From positions 2,691,605 to 2,755,604 of the forward strand of contig OX442321.1 of the NCBI GenBank assembly GCA_949358305.1: 64,000 nt of DNA, given 5' to 3'. Numbering within the stretch: the first letter of the stretch is position 1; the number at the start of each line of letters is the position of its first letter. The notes below the pieces were generated by a model that worked only from the letters and a program-made list of their open reading frames with translations, made no database searches and was not told the origin of the DNA. Origin of the DNA: Strigamia acuminata. Taxonomy: Eukaryota > Arthropoda > Chilopoda > Geophilomorpha > Linotaeniidae. Positions 43,750-54,827 of this stretch are shown here, piece after piece. Position numbers and translations under genes: made by a program.

Positions 43750-44308
43750 TTATCAAACACTTAACACGAATCAAAAGGTTAAATCAATTTACCCCTTTGA
43801 TTTAATGGAGATTTAGGTTTAGATATTTAGACTATCACGGCAGACGTTTTAGAAGTTAGACACATGTAGAATTTTTTCATCATTTGCATGTTACTTATTA
43901 GAGCTTATGGAAACTCTACAAACTCTCTACTGAATATAAGCTTATTAGCTTACATTTAACTGTAGTTTAATCTGTCACCCAAACTATTTTAATTGCTGTA
44001 AATAATTAGAAAAATGATGAAACGAGTTCTGTACTGTTGTCTAGAGAATTAATAAAACCATAGATGCATTTATTCTTCCAAAGACAAATTGACAGATTAC
44101 TTTTAACTCTTTGTTTTCAATTTTTGCATTTTAGATATGCCAGCAGGCCAGAATCTGCGTGTTCATCCTTAATGGACTTGAAATAGCGATTGGATTGGGG
44201 AAAAACAACGAGTGAAAACAATTTAGAAAAGTATTTACATAAACTTGTGAATAGAATTGGAAATATTTAATCTTCAGAGAGGCATAATGGTAAAATGTAC
44301 GATTTGTA
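43750..44308. other. Spacer with a beta-grasp exon relic
   Basis: Around 44130-44200 a short stretch (GATATGCCAGCAGGCCAGAA) resembles the second strand of the beta-grasp exon, then stops. It suggests a further dead copy. Otherwise AT-rich with nothing to call. Confidence 0.3.
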
Positions 44309-44646
44309 CCTGTTTCGCCGAATCCCGTTTCGCCGAAATATTTCCCCGAAAATTAAATTCCCGTTTCGCCGAAAATGAAATAAGTGATTAATCGATCAAT
44401 TTTTCAAATTATTTGTTTTTCCACATTTCCACACATTTCCACACAATTTCGACACAACACCCTAGAAGGGCTGCGCCCCCCCTTGACCCCCCGCGAACCT
44501 AACCTTACTGGTTTTTTTGTGGAAAACCTTTTTTTCGATTACTCACTTTTTTCATTTTCGGCGAAACGGAAATTCAATTTTCGGCGAAACGGGAATTTTC
44601 TTTTCGGCGAAACGGGATTCGGCGAAACGGGATTCGGCGAAACAGG
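44309..44646. mobile_element. Foldback element of TTTCGCCGAA modules
   Basis: The ends are perfect inverted repeats of 29 bases (CCTGTTTCGCCGAATCCCG onward). Sub-terminal copies of TTTCGGCGAAACGGGAATT add further pairing. The interior has no transposase. A plus-strand open frame across it is a by-product of the repeat. Confidence 0.78.
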
Positions 44647-44935
44647 ACATTACCAAATGTACCCGTTGTAACCATCTGATGGTGGTTTTATGATAAACAC
44701 TACTGGTGAAACCCTAAAGCTGTTTGCTGAAGCGCCTTTCACTAATGCCGCAAAACCATGCTGAAGCTTTAAGAGACAGAAAATTTCAATTTGGAATAAT
44801 TAATTAAAGGTCAAATGCACTGGAATGGGTTTTATTTTTTCTCTGATAGAGCCGAATGAAAAAATATTTTTCACGTTAAAAAAATTAAAATTTGGGCCTT
44901 TATCATTGTTTAATAACAATCGCAATGGCAGGGTA
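44647..44935. other. Short spacer
   Basis: AT-rich; nothing recognised. Confidence 0.35.
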
Positions 44936-44939
44936 GAAT

Positions 44940-45530
44940 TTTTTTCGACTTGATTCCTTTCGACCAGTACTATTTTCGACTGGATAATTTTCGACTGGAT
45001 TATTTTCGACTTGATATTTTTCGACATCTTTTCGATCAGGAATTTTGTCGATCAGGAATTCTGACGACTAGAAATCCTTTCGGCCAGGAATTCTGTTGAC
45101 CAGGAATCCTTTCAACCAGGATTCTTTTCGACTTGGATGAAAAGAATCCTGGTCGAACCAGGATTCTTTTCGACTTGGATGAAAAGAATCCTGGTCGAAA
45201 ATAAGAAAATAAACATCAAAAATGAAAAAAATTGTTGATAAAACACAAAAAATGATAAAGTCGACAACAAAGAAAGAGAAAAATAAACAAAAATGATGAA
45301 AATCACAAAATAAAAATGCAGGATTCCTTTCAACCAAATCGAAAATTTTCCCGGTCGAAAGGAATCCCGGTCGAGAGGAATTCGAGTCGAAAAAAATCCT
45401 GGTCGAAAATATTCCTGGTCGAAAAAAAATCAGGTCAAACCTGGTCGACTACAATCCTGGTCGAGAAGAGTCCGGTTTTGTCAAAAGTCGAAAATATTCA
45501 TGGTTGAAAGGGATCCAGGTCGAAAATAAT
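44940..45530. repeat. Array of TTTCGACCAGGATT modules in both orientations
   Basis: At least twenty degenerate ~14-17-base modules of the form TTTCGACCAGGAATT, first in one orientation (to about 45180), then inverted (from about 45305). A 41-base palindromic pair sits in tandem at 45113-45200. The array can fold on itself. A few modules also occur at 18165-18255. The frames across it are repeat translations, not genes. Confidence 0.7.
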
Positions 45531-45661
45531 CAGAAAATAATCACAAATTGACAGCAAAAGAAAATGAACAGGAAAAAAAATTTCCTATTCAAGAAACTGC
45601 TTGTCCCTAAATGCGAATATCTTTATGTCTCCGAGGATTAAACTGAACATTCTTAAATGTG

Positions 45662-46300
45662 TTAAAGGTCATGGGAAGAGAAAAATAAAAATTGAGGAGA
45701 AGATTATTTGTGTCATTATTAGACCAAATCCATTGTTTATGTGTGTTCAATTGTTTCGAGATTGTTATATCGTGCGTTTAAACGTTGGAAAATTCTCAAA
45801 TGTCCTCCATTTTTAGTTTTCGAAAGTTTCCAAAAGTTGCCTTTGGTGGCGCTTTATATGACGTCATCGACGACAAACAAGCAGCTTTTTAGCATGGGCT
45901 TGGCTTCATTTAAGAGCTACGAAATTTTTTTTCCAAATTTGACAATGCTGTTAGGTTATTGGGATTTTAATATTCAGTAAATATTCCAATTTGCTATTTG
46001 GTGCATGTGTATAGGTTCAAAAGAACTAATAATAAATTTTCGTAGCTCTTAAATGAAGCCAAGCCCATGCTAAAAAGCTGCTTGTTTGTCGTCAATGACG
46101 TCATATAAAGCGCCACCAACGGCAACTTTTGGAAACTTTCAAAAACTAAAAATGAAGGACATTTGAGAATTTTCCAACGTTTAAACGAACGATATAACAA
46201 TCTCGAAACAATTGAACACGTATAAACAATGGATTTGGTCTAATAATGACACAAATAATCTTCTCCTCAATTTTTATTTTTCTCTTTCCATGACCTTTAA
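45662..46300. mobile_element. Large foldback element
   Basis: Two inverted arms of about 290 bases (45662 to about 45955 and about 46010 to 46300), some 95 percent alike by eye, with a short unpaired centre. The same open frame (KRWKILKCP and VALYMTSSTT) appears in both arms on opposite strands, which is expected of an inverted repeat and is not evidence of a gene. Confidence 0.75.
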
Positions 46301-47541
46301 ATTTCTACAAGAATCAACTTAATTTTACTGAATGACACAGTTTAATAATTAAATTTAAAATAAAAAATAAATAAATAAATAAAATTGAATTAGTAGAAAA
46401 TTGGATTTGCACCCATTTGTCAACACCTTATATACACTTTCAGGTCCCTCCTTTTTCTCAGATAGGCACCCTATTTTCTTTTCCCACGTTTTCAGACGTA
46501 TTCTATCTTCCATAATTTTATCTGTTAAACAATTTACTCGCTTGACATTTTAGTTGGATTAATCCGTAAGAAAACAAGAAGAATTTAAATTTAAAATAAC
46601 TAACTTCAGCAATGGGCCTAATACTTTACAGTGGAATTTCATTGGCTTTTTTATGTAAAGTATTTTTCTGTATATCATTATCATGATTCATAATAATAAT
46701 AATTAGAGTTTATTGAGCATACCAAAGTAAATCCTGTCCCTCCCAACAGCACAAGCCTACAACAGCAGAAACATATCCAAGATTTATTAAAGTTAATTTA
46801 AACAATATTTATTAACAATTTTATTTTCAATTTCATTTTCTTTTTTTTTAGAAAATTTTATAATAATTTCTCCAAATTATACTAGATGACGCATTAAAAC
46901 CATTGAATTTAATTTATAAAAAGCAAATAATTATATGAATGCAAATTAATTAATTCCATGACGATACAAACACTTAAATTGGGGCAACTTTTAATTAGAC
47001 TTTTTATTACACAAACCGCAAAAAAAAGTTTAGCTATTTTTATTCAGTGTAGAATTGCTGCTCAAGTTTTCCTCAAAACTACTGTTATGTGTCTTAGCCA
47101 CCATTTTATCTATTGTTACTAAATAATCTGAGATCTAAACAGGGCACTCTATTTATGCACATTGTTGGTTTACCTAGCACATTGCCTAGGCATCCTTTAA
47201 TTCATTTGTTAACTCTAAATATTTCTTGGTTTTTGCATTCAAGAACCAAATACTTAAGTGGCGCAGTCTAAGTGCAACAATCTGTACGCTTCTGTCCTCC
47301 ATCAGTTCAGTTTTGAAAAGTTGTCGCTAAGGTGGCGCTTTAGATGACGTCGCAGGTGCCAAACTAACAGTTTCGTAGCTGGGATACGACAAACATTCCT
47401 GATTCACAAAGTTTTCCACAGATTCACACTGATTCTCATCCATGCGAATTGAAATAGATTAGAATAGGACGCATTTTTTAAACATTGAAATAGAATAATA
47501 GATTATGATTATCTAAATTGAAATTCATAATATATGATATA
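46301..47541. other. AT-rich spacer
   Basis: About 46500-46620 is a weak fragment of the amplified block (AATTTACTCGCTTGACATTT, then CAGCAATGGGCC). Around 46880-46960 it resembles sequence upstream of the 54402 gene. No gene is seen. Confidence 0.4.
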
Positions 47542-47725
47542 CAGTCGAAACTCTTTATAACGAATCGCAAGGAACCCAAAAAATCGATTCGTTATAACGA
47601 GAATTCGTTATATCGAAATTTTTTAACATGGTGTTCTACGACCAGCGAACCAAACCGGCCATTTTTAGGTATTCGTTATATCGATAATTCGTTATATCGC
47701 GATTCGTTATAAAGAGTTTCGACTG
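47542..47725. mobile_element. pogo/Tigger-like MITE
   Basis: Perfect 26-base inverted ends (CAGTCGAAACTCTTTATAAC onward) with TA flanks; 184 bases. CAGT-type ends with TATAACGA motifs are typical of pogo-related elements. No coding. Confidence 0.82.
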
Positions 47726-47749
47726 TAATACTTCAACAAAATGCCAAAA

Positions 47750-48071
47750 TTCCCTCTTGTCACATTAAAATTGAGTTTTATAAATATAATCATTATAAAA
47801 TCTTTATAATAATTATTATAATTCTACATTGAGTTGAGGGTAATAATATTTTTTGTATAAAACAAACAATTCACGCGAATAATCATAATAATTAGGAAGT
47901 TGAATATAGCTTAATTATTTGATTGTACAGCTAATTTTGATTTTGATTTTGATTTTAATAACTTTTTAACTCAACAAAATAAACAGTGAAAAAGATATAC
48001 AATATAAAGCAAACAGTTTTCAGAAAATATCAGGGAAGAACTAGCATTCCTCATTATCATCGCACACAGAA
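47750..48071 (+). promoter_or_regulatory. Distal promoter and leader exon, copy 2
   Basis: An AT-rich promoter block shared with 51470-51750, 56285-56590 and 60190-60491. It ends in a TATAAAG, a TCAG near 48030 and a ~42-base leader (CTAGCATTCC, CACACAGAA) with donor GTAAGTATAG at 48072. No GTAP coding exon follows within range, so this copy is an orphan. Confidence 0.45.
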
Positions 48072-48715
48072 GTAAGTATAGTTTTTTTTAATACTTTTAT
48101 TCAGTAAAATTATTTTCTATGTTAAAAAGTTTAGGTTTAGTTACTTGTTTCATTAAAAGAGGGCCCATCTCACTGCTATTGTCGCACCCATAATTTGAAT
48201 ATGTAACCAAGCAAAATAATTATTTTTTAAAAACAAATTGAAGTTCAAATATGTTTTTTATACAGTGTCTCGCCGAACACCTACCAGGTGAATTATTTCA
48301 GAATCATGTTAATTCAAAAAAACTTTTGATTATGAATTAAAGTAAATGACATGTGACGAATTCAATGAAACATGTTAAATTCATGTGACATTGTTGCATC
48401 ACTATTTTGCAACTCGTAACTTTTAAACCAACAATGTTACGCAAACAATGTCAATTGCAAAGTTGGAGAGCACCATCTAATTAGTCTAGAGCTGTTCTTA
48501 AAAAAATTATCTCTTCCTGAAAAGTTTTGAGAAAAAAAGGTTTGAAACGTTGGTCTACTCAGCTTTGTAACCTAAAACTATTGAGGCGGATCTCCATCAT
48601 TTTAAGGCAGGACACTTTATTGGGTCATACTTGTAAGTTGAAAAGAGGAAACACAAAAAAAAGAAAATAATTTATTTTGGGAATACATTCCACATGATAG
48701 TTTTAGGTTACAGAG
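48072..48715. other. Intron-like flank interrupted by a transposon end
   Basis: Shared leader-intron sequence to about 48265, then CAGTGTCTCGCCGAACACC begins at the site where other copies carry different mariner-type elements. No matching right end was found. No gene. Confidence 0.4.
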
Positions 48716-49411
48716 CTGACAAGGAGACCGCAGGAGTGTGTCCCTCACAATTGTTTAACTTTTGTCAAAATAAAGTATTGTTATTATCTAAACAGTCAAT
48801 ATTTTCATTATTTAAATGCAACGCTCTTTCACATTGTTAGAAACAGTCAAAACACATAGGATTCTTTACTGTGTGTAGAATCATCCTTTTTTCACTTTTT
48901 TGAGTAAAAAGGTCAAGTGTAGCACTACACTTGGTAATTAGCCTGTTCAAACCTTACTCTGGAACCCAGGTAATTTGATATCTCATGACATATGACATCA
49001 CAGCTTTGTTCACCAACATGACTGACTACATGAAGGCAAGAATAGTGTGTAGTGGTGGTCCAGTGGTTAAGGCAATAAACCAGGAATCTTTCCATGCAGG
49101 TTCAAATCTTGTTGTCTCTGAAAATTTTTACTTTTATTTTTTATTTATTTTTAGCAGTAAAGTTAATGTTTGTTATTTTATATTTGTTAAAAAATTAAAA
49201 TTAATGAAATTAAAATGTTTTAAAAACAAATATAAAATAACAAACATTAACTTTACTGCTAAAAATAAATAAAAAATAAAACTGTTTGTAACAATGTGAG
49301 AGAGAGGTGCATTTTAATATGAGAAAAATAGATTGTTTAGGTCATGTGAATGTTTTATTTCTAAACAATTTTAACAATTGTGGATTACACACTCTTGCGG
49401 TCTCCTTGTCA
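48716..49411. mobile_element. Foldback element containing tRNA-like promoter boxes
   Basis: Inverted ends of about 45 bases (CTGACAAGGAGACCGCA at 48716 and its complement ending at 49411). A second internal palindrome spans about 49130-49283. Between them lies a tRNA-like segment (49046-49115). Confidence 0.55.
49046..49115 (+). ncRNA. tRNA-like A and B boxes (SINE-type head)
   Basis: TGGTCCAGTGG at 49056-49066 resembles an A box and GGTTCAAATCT at 49099-49109 fits a B box, with 32 bases between them. The sequence resembles a tRNA-derived SINE head. I could not fold a complete cloverleaf, so a functional tRNA is not claimed. Confidence 0.4.
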
Positions 49412-49483
49412 GTCGCTCAGGCCGAACGACGAGCAGCGATCCGTCAGTTCCGGACCGAATCTATTTTAATCGGAAAACACCAG

Positions 49484-50573
49484 AATAGCGACACTGAAAA
49501 GAGCGACGTCGCTCTTTTGAGTCGCAATTTCGCTTGGTTTAAGCGTCGCTGTAATCAGCGACGCCTCATAAGAGCGACGCCGTGGAAGTGCGTCGCAGGT
49601 AAGAGCGACGCCGCGGAAGTGCGTCGCACGTATAAGCGACGTCACGAAATAGCGACGCTATATTTGTACCGTCGCAATTGGAGCAATGAATGCAGCTAAA
49701 GAGGTGTTTCCCAACATCTTAGTTCATGGATGTTACTTCCACTTGGCCCAGACAGTAACCAAACGAGTAATCAGTTCTGGCCTGAAAGTGAAGTACTCCA
49801 AAAACAAAGAGTTTAATACACTCGTACGCCAGCTGCCAGCACTGTCCTTTTTGCCGGCAAACGACATTGTTGATGCATACAACTTACTTAAGCCTCAGTT
49901 TGGAACAGAAGCTAATGCCCTTCTGCTCTGGTGGGAAAATAATTATGTCCTCGGCAGAAAACACCGAACTGGCATTCGTAATCCACCATTGTTCCCTCCT
50001 ACAGTGTGGAGCAATCACCATGTGTACAACACACAACAGCGACGGACAACAAACAATGTAGAGTCCTGGCACTAACGGTTTAACCGAGTTGTTGGTGCAA
50101 GCCATGTGGGGTTGTACACAATGTTTGTGGCACTGCAGAGGGAGCAAGCAGACACAGAGGACACGTATGCAGCCATCGCACGTGGGGTCAAAAACCCCAC
50201 AGCGAGTCGTATAAACCGCTTGCGTGAGGACCAGATCCGGCGGCTGATGGAGGATAGGGGCAACCAGGATGTGTTGGATTTCTTATGCTCCATGGCTCTG
50301 AACCACTGACTGTCTTAATCAATTATTTCATTTTTCATTTCATTATTTCATTAATTTTTCATTATATTCCATTATATTTTAAGCAATCTTTCCTGCGTCG
50401 CTCTTTTCAGTGAGCGCTCTTTCCTGCGTCGCTCTTTTCAGTGAGCGCTCTTTCCAGTGTCGCTCTGTTCAGTGAGCGCTCTTTACAGTGTCGCTCTTTT
50501 AAGCGACGCTATTTACAAACGACGCTATTCCAAGGTCGCTCTTTTCAGCGTCGCTCTTATCAGCGTCGCTATT
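49484..50573 (+). mobile_element. Mutator-like (MULE) element relic
   Basis: About 1.09 kb. The ends are inverted (AATAGCGACACTGAAAAGAG at left; its near-complement at right). Both sub-terminal regions are arrays of GCGTCGCTCTTTTCAG-type modules (about 49490-49680 and 50395-50570). The middle holds a MULE transposase remnant. No clear 9-base target duplication was found. Confidence 0.65.
49686..50309 (+). pseudogene. MULE transposase fragment
   Basis: The frame starts inside the domain (INAAKEVFPN-type region) and contains GCYFHLAQTV, LVRQLPALSFLPANDIVDA and TTNNVESWH, the order seen in MULE transposases of FLYWCH-linked animal elements. A TAA at 50073-50075 follows Trp-His. The same domain continues in another frame (VVGASHVGLYTMFVALQREQ) to 50309. 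The N-terminal catalytic part is missing, replaced by the module array. Confidence 0.7.
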
Positions 50574-51469
50574 TAAGGCCTTCTTCATTTTAATTATTAC
50601 TTCAGTATTCATTCTAATTTCGTTATTCATTCTAATAACATATTTTATCTTCAAAGTCTATATTTAATTACTAACCTTGAAACTGTTATTAAAGACGAGT
50701 GAAACTCGCACTGATTTCTATTTAATCTGAATTTGTTTCTGCAGCAATTCCGGGTCGGAATTGCTCCGTTTTTGTTCCTGAGTGTTCTATTAAAATTTGA
50801 GAGTTTAATTGAGAACTTGGTATTATTATTTTTTAACTATATAAGACTTTATAAAAGCATCCAACAATCTTATATGCAACTTTTGAGATTGTTACATTCT
50901 GAGGTTGTTACAACGGTACCGGTAACTCGTTCGATGAGGTTTACATTAACTGCAAGCAGCCATGTCTGCTGATTTGACACTCATTTCCTTTGCATCAAGA
51001 CACTGGCAGCCACAACAACTCCAAATAACATTTTAAACAAATGTTGAAGGACTCCCCTAGCTTTGACCTGATAAGTGTCCCGGTAACAAAACTTGTTACC
51101 ATGCGGGACTGAAAACATAATGGAATTCGACACAGTGTATTGAACTAAACAGAATAACATGGCCCACATGTTTACAGCATCACATGGTGACAAGTTTCGT
51201 TACTAGAGCCGCTGCAACACGTGTTCTCTTACACTCATACAACTCCTTGCTTACACTGTGACCGTGGCCCACTTGTTCCCAGCACCGCGTGGTGGCAAAT
51301 TACGGAACTGGGACACTTAAGGGAACACATGTTCTTGGCTATTTTGGATAGTTGCTTCAACAGTTTACAAACTGCAGATGCTTCATGCGTCTTAATTGGG
51401 ATGAATAATTATGTGAAAATTTGGACCTGAAATTTGACTTTTCTTGATTATTCACCTGTTTATCATTAA
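50574..51469. repeat. Spacer with a block duplicated at 55870-56280
   Basis: About 51020-51440 (GACTCCCCTAGCTTTGACC, TGGCCCACATGTT and CTTGGCTATTTTGGATAG landmarks) recurs at 55870-56275 with high identity. Open frames in it are shared by both copies but lack domain features. No gene is called. Confidence 0.5.
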
Positions 51470-51752
51470 AATTGAGTTTTATGAATATAATCATTATAAA
51501 ATCTTTATAATAATTATTAGAATTCTAAATGAAAGTAATAATATTTTTTATATAAACAAACAATTCACAAGAATAATCATACTACAAGTAATTAGGAAGT
51601 TGAATATAGCTTAATTAATTGATTACACAGCTTAATTCTTACGTTTATTTTTATTTTAATGATTTTTTAACTCAACAAAATAAACAGTGAAAAAGATATA
51701 TAAAGTGTACAGTTTTTCTCAAAATATCAGAGAAGAACTAGTATTCCTCACT
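51470..51752 (+). promoter_or_regulatory. Distal promoter of the 54402 unit, leader exon split by a transposon
   Basis: TATATAAA at 51697-51704 and TCAG at 51727-51730, a 30-base spacing. The leader exon begins TCAGAGAAGAACTAG and is interrupted at 51753; it resumes at 53605 and ends with donor GTAAGTATAG at 53624. Confidence 0.5.
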
Positions 51753-53604
51753 AGGTGCATTCAAAGTTAAAATCCAAATTTGACTTATCATAATCTGAAT
51801 TATCAATAATTCATGTAAGTCATTTGGTTAAACTCCATACAAAGTGAACAATTATTTGGCTGATGTGGCTGAAATATCTTACCAGCCACAGGAAATGATG
51901 TAATTTACATCACTGAAAAGATAATTCAATTGCAATAAGTGGCCTATTGATAAGTCACTCCAATCATGACTTATCAATAAGTGGCTGATGGAAAAATTCC
52001 TCCAATCATGGCTGAGCACATGAATTATTTGGCCACTGGAATAAGTCATTCAAGATGGATGCCCCCAGTCAGTCTATCATGAAAAGAGGAATCCAGCAAG
52101 AAACTGGTCAAGGACTCAAGAAATGAGCAGTGCTCATTACCTAGCTGAACAGCCATACTTAGGCAAAAGCAAGGTTAGTCATTGCTGACATTTTTAAACA
52201 CAAATTTATGGTTTCGAGCGCACGCCGATCGTACGATTGCCAGGGCCGCACATTTCCGACACGTTCGCGGCGTCGACGGCTAATCGACGAGGAACGTCGC
52301 ACGGACGTTCGCGGACAACGAGGAACGTCGCACGGACGTTCGCGAACAACGAGGAACGTCGCCGAAACGTTCGCGAAGGACGTGCCGTGCTGCACAGAAT
52401 GCGCCCAGACGACGGTTTGTACCATTTGAACTCGTGCGAGGCATTTTTGAACGTTTTGCATGTTTTGCGACGTTTTTGGACCCAAATTTTGAGAGGAAAA
52501 CACACGTGAAGTGTGGGAATCGATTTGGACACCATAGACCAGCGAAAATTGTGAATTTCGGACATTTTGACCAGAAAAATACACGTGAAGTGTGTGGATT
52601 GTTTCGGATATTTCAACCAGTAGAATTATGGATATTTTGGACCAGATTTTCAAGGAAAAGCATGTGAAGTGCACCAGATGACTTCACAAACCTTTCAACT
52701 TCTTGAAAACATCATTTTTGAAGATTTTCTTGATTTATTTGAATTTTTGAATTTTTTTTTGAATTATTCATTGAATATTATTGTAAACTAACTTAGTGTT
52801 GTGTTAGCATTTTACTAACCTAATTATAAAAGCGCTACTAACCTGCAAACATTGAACCTCGTTTGCATGTAATTTATGTTTTGAGCATTTCCACTGGGCA
52901 GTGGATTTTTTTTTAGTGAAAATAGTACTTTTTCAACATTAATAATTTTATTTTTATAAAGAGTTAATTTTTTAGTAAATATATTGGATTAAATTAAATT
53001 AAATTAAATAAATTAAATAAAATACGTTTTTTTTTGTGAATATATTAAAGTAAGTTAATTTTTTTGTGAACATATTAAATTAATATTTTTTAAATAAATG
53101 AATGTTTTTCTGTAAATATTAGTAAATATTTTTTTAAAAAAATGCATGCTTTTTAACAGATTTTAAAACATATTTTTTATATATGTAAAAATGGATAAAA
53201 TAAATCATTAAAAACTAGGTAAAAATCATGAAAAACTGGGTCAAAATCGTAAAATATCGTGAAAAACAAGATAAAAATTGTGAAAAACTCGGTAAATATC
53301 GTGTAAAATCGTGAAAAACGATAAAAATCATGTAAAATCGTGACAAACTGGGTAAAAATCGTAAAAGCCTCGGTAAAAATCGTCAAAAACTGTGTAAAAA
53401 TCGTCAAAAATCGTCAAAAACTGGGTGAAAAGTCTTGAAAAGCTTGTAAAAAATCATGAAAATAAGCAGATTATGATTTTTCAAATTTCGATTATCATCT
53501 GATGATGTAAATTGCATCATTTCCTGTGACTGTTAAGTCAAATCAGTCAAATCAGTCAAATCAGTCATTTCAGTCAAATAATTCATTTGACTTTGAATGC
53601 ACCT
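51753..53604. mobile_element. 1.85-kb non-autonomous transposon with AGGTGCATTCAAAGT ends
   Basis: Inverted ends (AGGTGCATTCAAAGT and ACTTTGAATGCACCT) and a 3-base duplication ACT at 51750-51752 and 53605-53607. The interior has GGAACGTCGCACGGACGTTCGCG repeats (52270-52380), three loose copies of a CACGTGAAGTGTG motif (52500-52680), a ~20-base minisatellite (53215-53450) and CAGTCAAAT repeats (53536-53575). No transposase was recognised. The ends are related to those at 39497-40226 and 14432. Confidence 0.8.
53215..53450. repeat. GTAAAAATCGTGAAAAACTG minisatellite
   Basis: About eleven degenerate tandem copies of a ~20-base unit inside the 51753 transposon. The minus-strand frame rich in Thr-Ile-Phe is a repeat artefact. 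Confidence 0.75.
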
Positions 53605-53623
53605 ACTGTCACCACACAGCGAA

Positions 53624-54295
53624 GTAAGTATAGTTTTTTTTATTACTTTTATTCAGTAAAATTATTTTCTATGTTAAAAAGTTTAGTTTTAGTAACTTGT
53701 TTCATTACAAGAGGGCCCCTCTCACTGCTTTTGAAAATGTAATCAAAAGAAATAATTATTTTTTCAAATATGTTTTTATATATACTGTATATTTGATATT
53801 TAATATTTTTCAAAACTTATTTTGTTGTTGAAAAAAAAATCAGTTTGATTTATAAAAACTATAATTAGAAAACAGGCATAATGCTATCCCTGTTTAGAGA
53901 CAATCACTTTCTCGAATAGGAAATTTTTTTCCTATTATTTTTTTGCTAAACCTTTTTGACTTTGTTCATGTGATAATCAACTTCATCGTAAGTGAAATTT
54001 CTAGTCATTGGTTACTTATTTAATTAATTATTCTACATTGAAATTTTCTGCCCCTTAAAAACTCCAGCATAACAATAAAGCTGGCTTCACTGCATTATAT
54101 AAAAGCACGTCAACTAATAAAGTGAAATTAAACCATTGAATTTAATTCATAAAAAGCGAATAATTATATGAATCCGAATTAATTAATTCCAGGACGATCC
54201 GAACACTTGTTTCAACTTCTAATTAGACTTCTAATTACAAACTGTAACCAATTCCACCAGCATATTTGTATCCAGTATCCAAGTGAGCATCTAGG
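53624..54295 (+). promoter_or_regulatory. Intron-like flank and proximal promoter of the 54402 gene
   Basis: It starts at the leader donor (53624). The segment 53766-53810 is an uninterrupted version of the site where other copies carry transposons. A second TATA box, TATATAAAAG at 54096-54105, precedes the proximal leader exon that ends at 54295 before GTAAAC. Confidence 0.45.
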
Positions 54296-54401
54296 TAAAC
54301 TCTTTTTGCTACAACGTATTGAAAACAAAAACCTTTTTTTCAACTTCAAACTACATAACTTTTACATTTAAATTTTTTCTTCTTCTTTTTTTATCAGCCT
54401 T

Positions 54402-54827
54402 ATGAAGTCGTACCAGTTTCTTGTTGTTTTTCTAATAATTATGGGGCTGAATGAAGTGGCTGCAGAATGTTATTGGCATGGAACAGCACCATTTTGTCGT
54501 GGCACTTGCCCCAGCGAGTACACCATTTGCGAATGGAACAAAGTTGGTGATGATGGTTTAAAATGCGTTGTCAATGACAAGTACTACTGTTGTCTCCCAG
54601 CCGATAAATGTGGTGCAGCCTTGCCCAAAAAAGTGGAAACAGGATGTTATTGGGATGGAACAGCTTTTCTTTGTAATGGCAAGTGCCCTCCCGAGTACGT
54701 CACTTGCACATCTGACATTCGTGGTGATGGTAGATTATGCTACTCCGGTACAAAGAAATACTGTTGTCTCTCAGAAGATAATTGTAGTACAGTCGTGCTC
54801 CAAACAGACATCAAGGCTGGCAATTGA
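54402..54827 (+). CDS. Two-domain GTAP cysteine-rich secreted protein (141 aa)
   Basis: The only copy with two tandem GTAP domains. The signal peptide is residues 1-21 (MKSYQFLVVFLIIMGLNEVA). Domain 1 starts CYWHGTAPFCRGTC and has one extra residue before the fifth cysteine. A short linker (AALPKKVETG) leads to domain 2, starting CYWDGTAFLCNGKC, and a ~16-residue tail. Each domain has eight cysteines in the family order. No intron separates the domains, so the duplication was within the exon. Domain 1 replaces the usual Thr-Gly with Asn-Asp before the double cysteine, so the domains have diverged. The 5'UTR intron is 54296-54397. It is presumably secreted; two domains would suit cross-linking or bivalent binding (inference). 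Confidence 0.85.
   Translation: MKSYQFLVVFLIIMGLNEVAAECYWHGTAPFCRGTCPSEYTICEWNKVGDDGLKCVVNDKYYCCLPADKCGAALPKKVETGCYWDGTAFLCNGKCPPEYVTCTSDIRGDGRLCYSGTKKYCCLSEDNCSTVVLQTDIKAGN

Noticed and set aside
45741-46200. A conserved ~70-residue protein encoded twice, on opposite strands
   Set aside because: Both lie in the two arms of one inverted repeat, so the conservation is structural and not evidence of coding.
49046-49115. A functional tRNA gene
   Set aside because: A and B boxes are present but no full cloverleaf could be drawn by eye; kept only as a tRNA-like segment.
52159-52674. A 171-codon minus-strand frame with Arg-rich part
   Set aside because: It runs through tandem GGACGTTCGCG repeats inside a transposon and has no recognisable domain.
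53177-53407. Thr-Ile-Phe repeat protein on the minus strand
   Set aside because: Translation of a minisatellite.
53200-53580. CRISPR-like regular repeats
   Set aside because: Repeats are directly adjoining and degenerate with no unique spacers, and the host is an animal.
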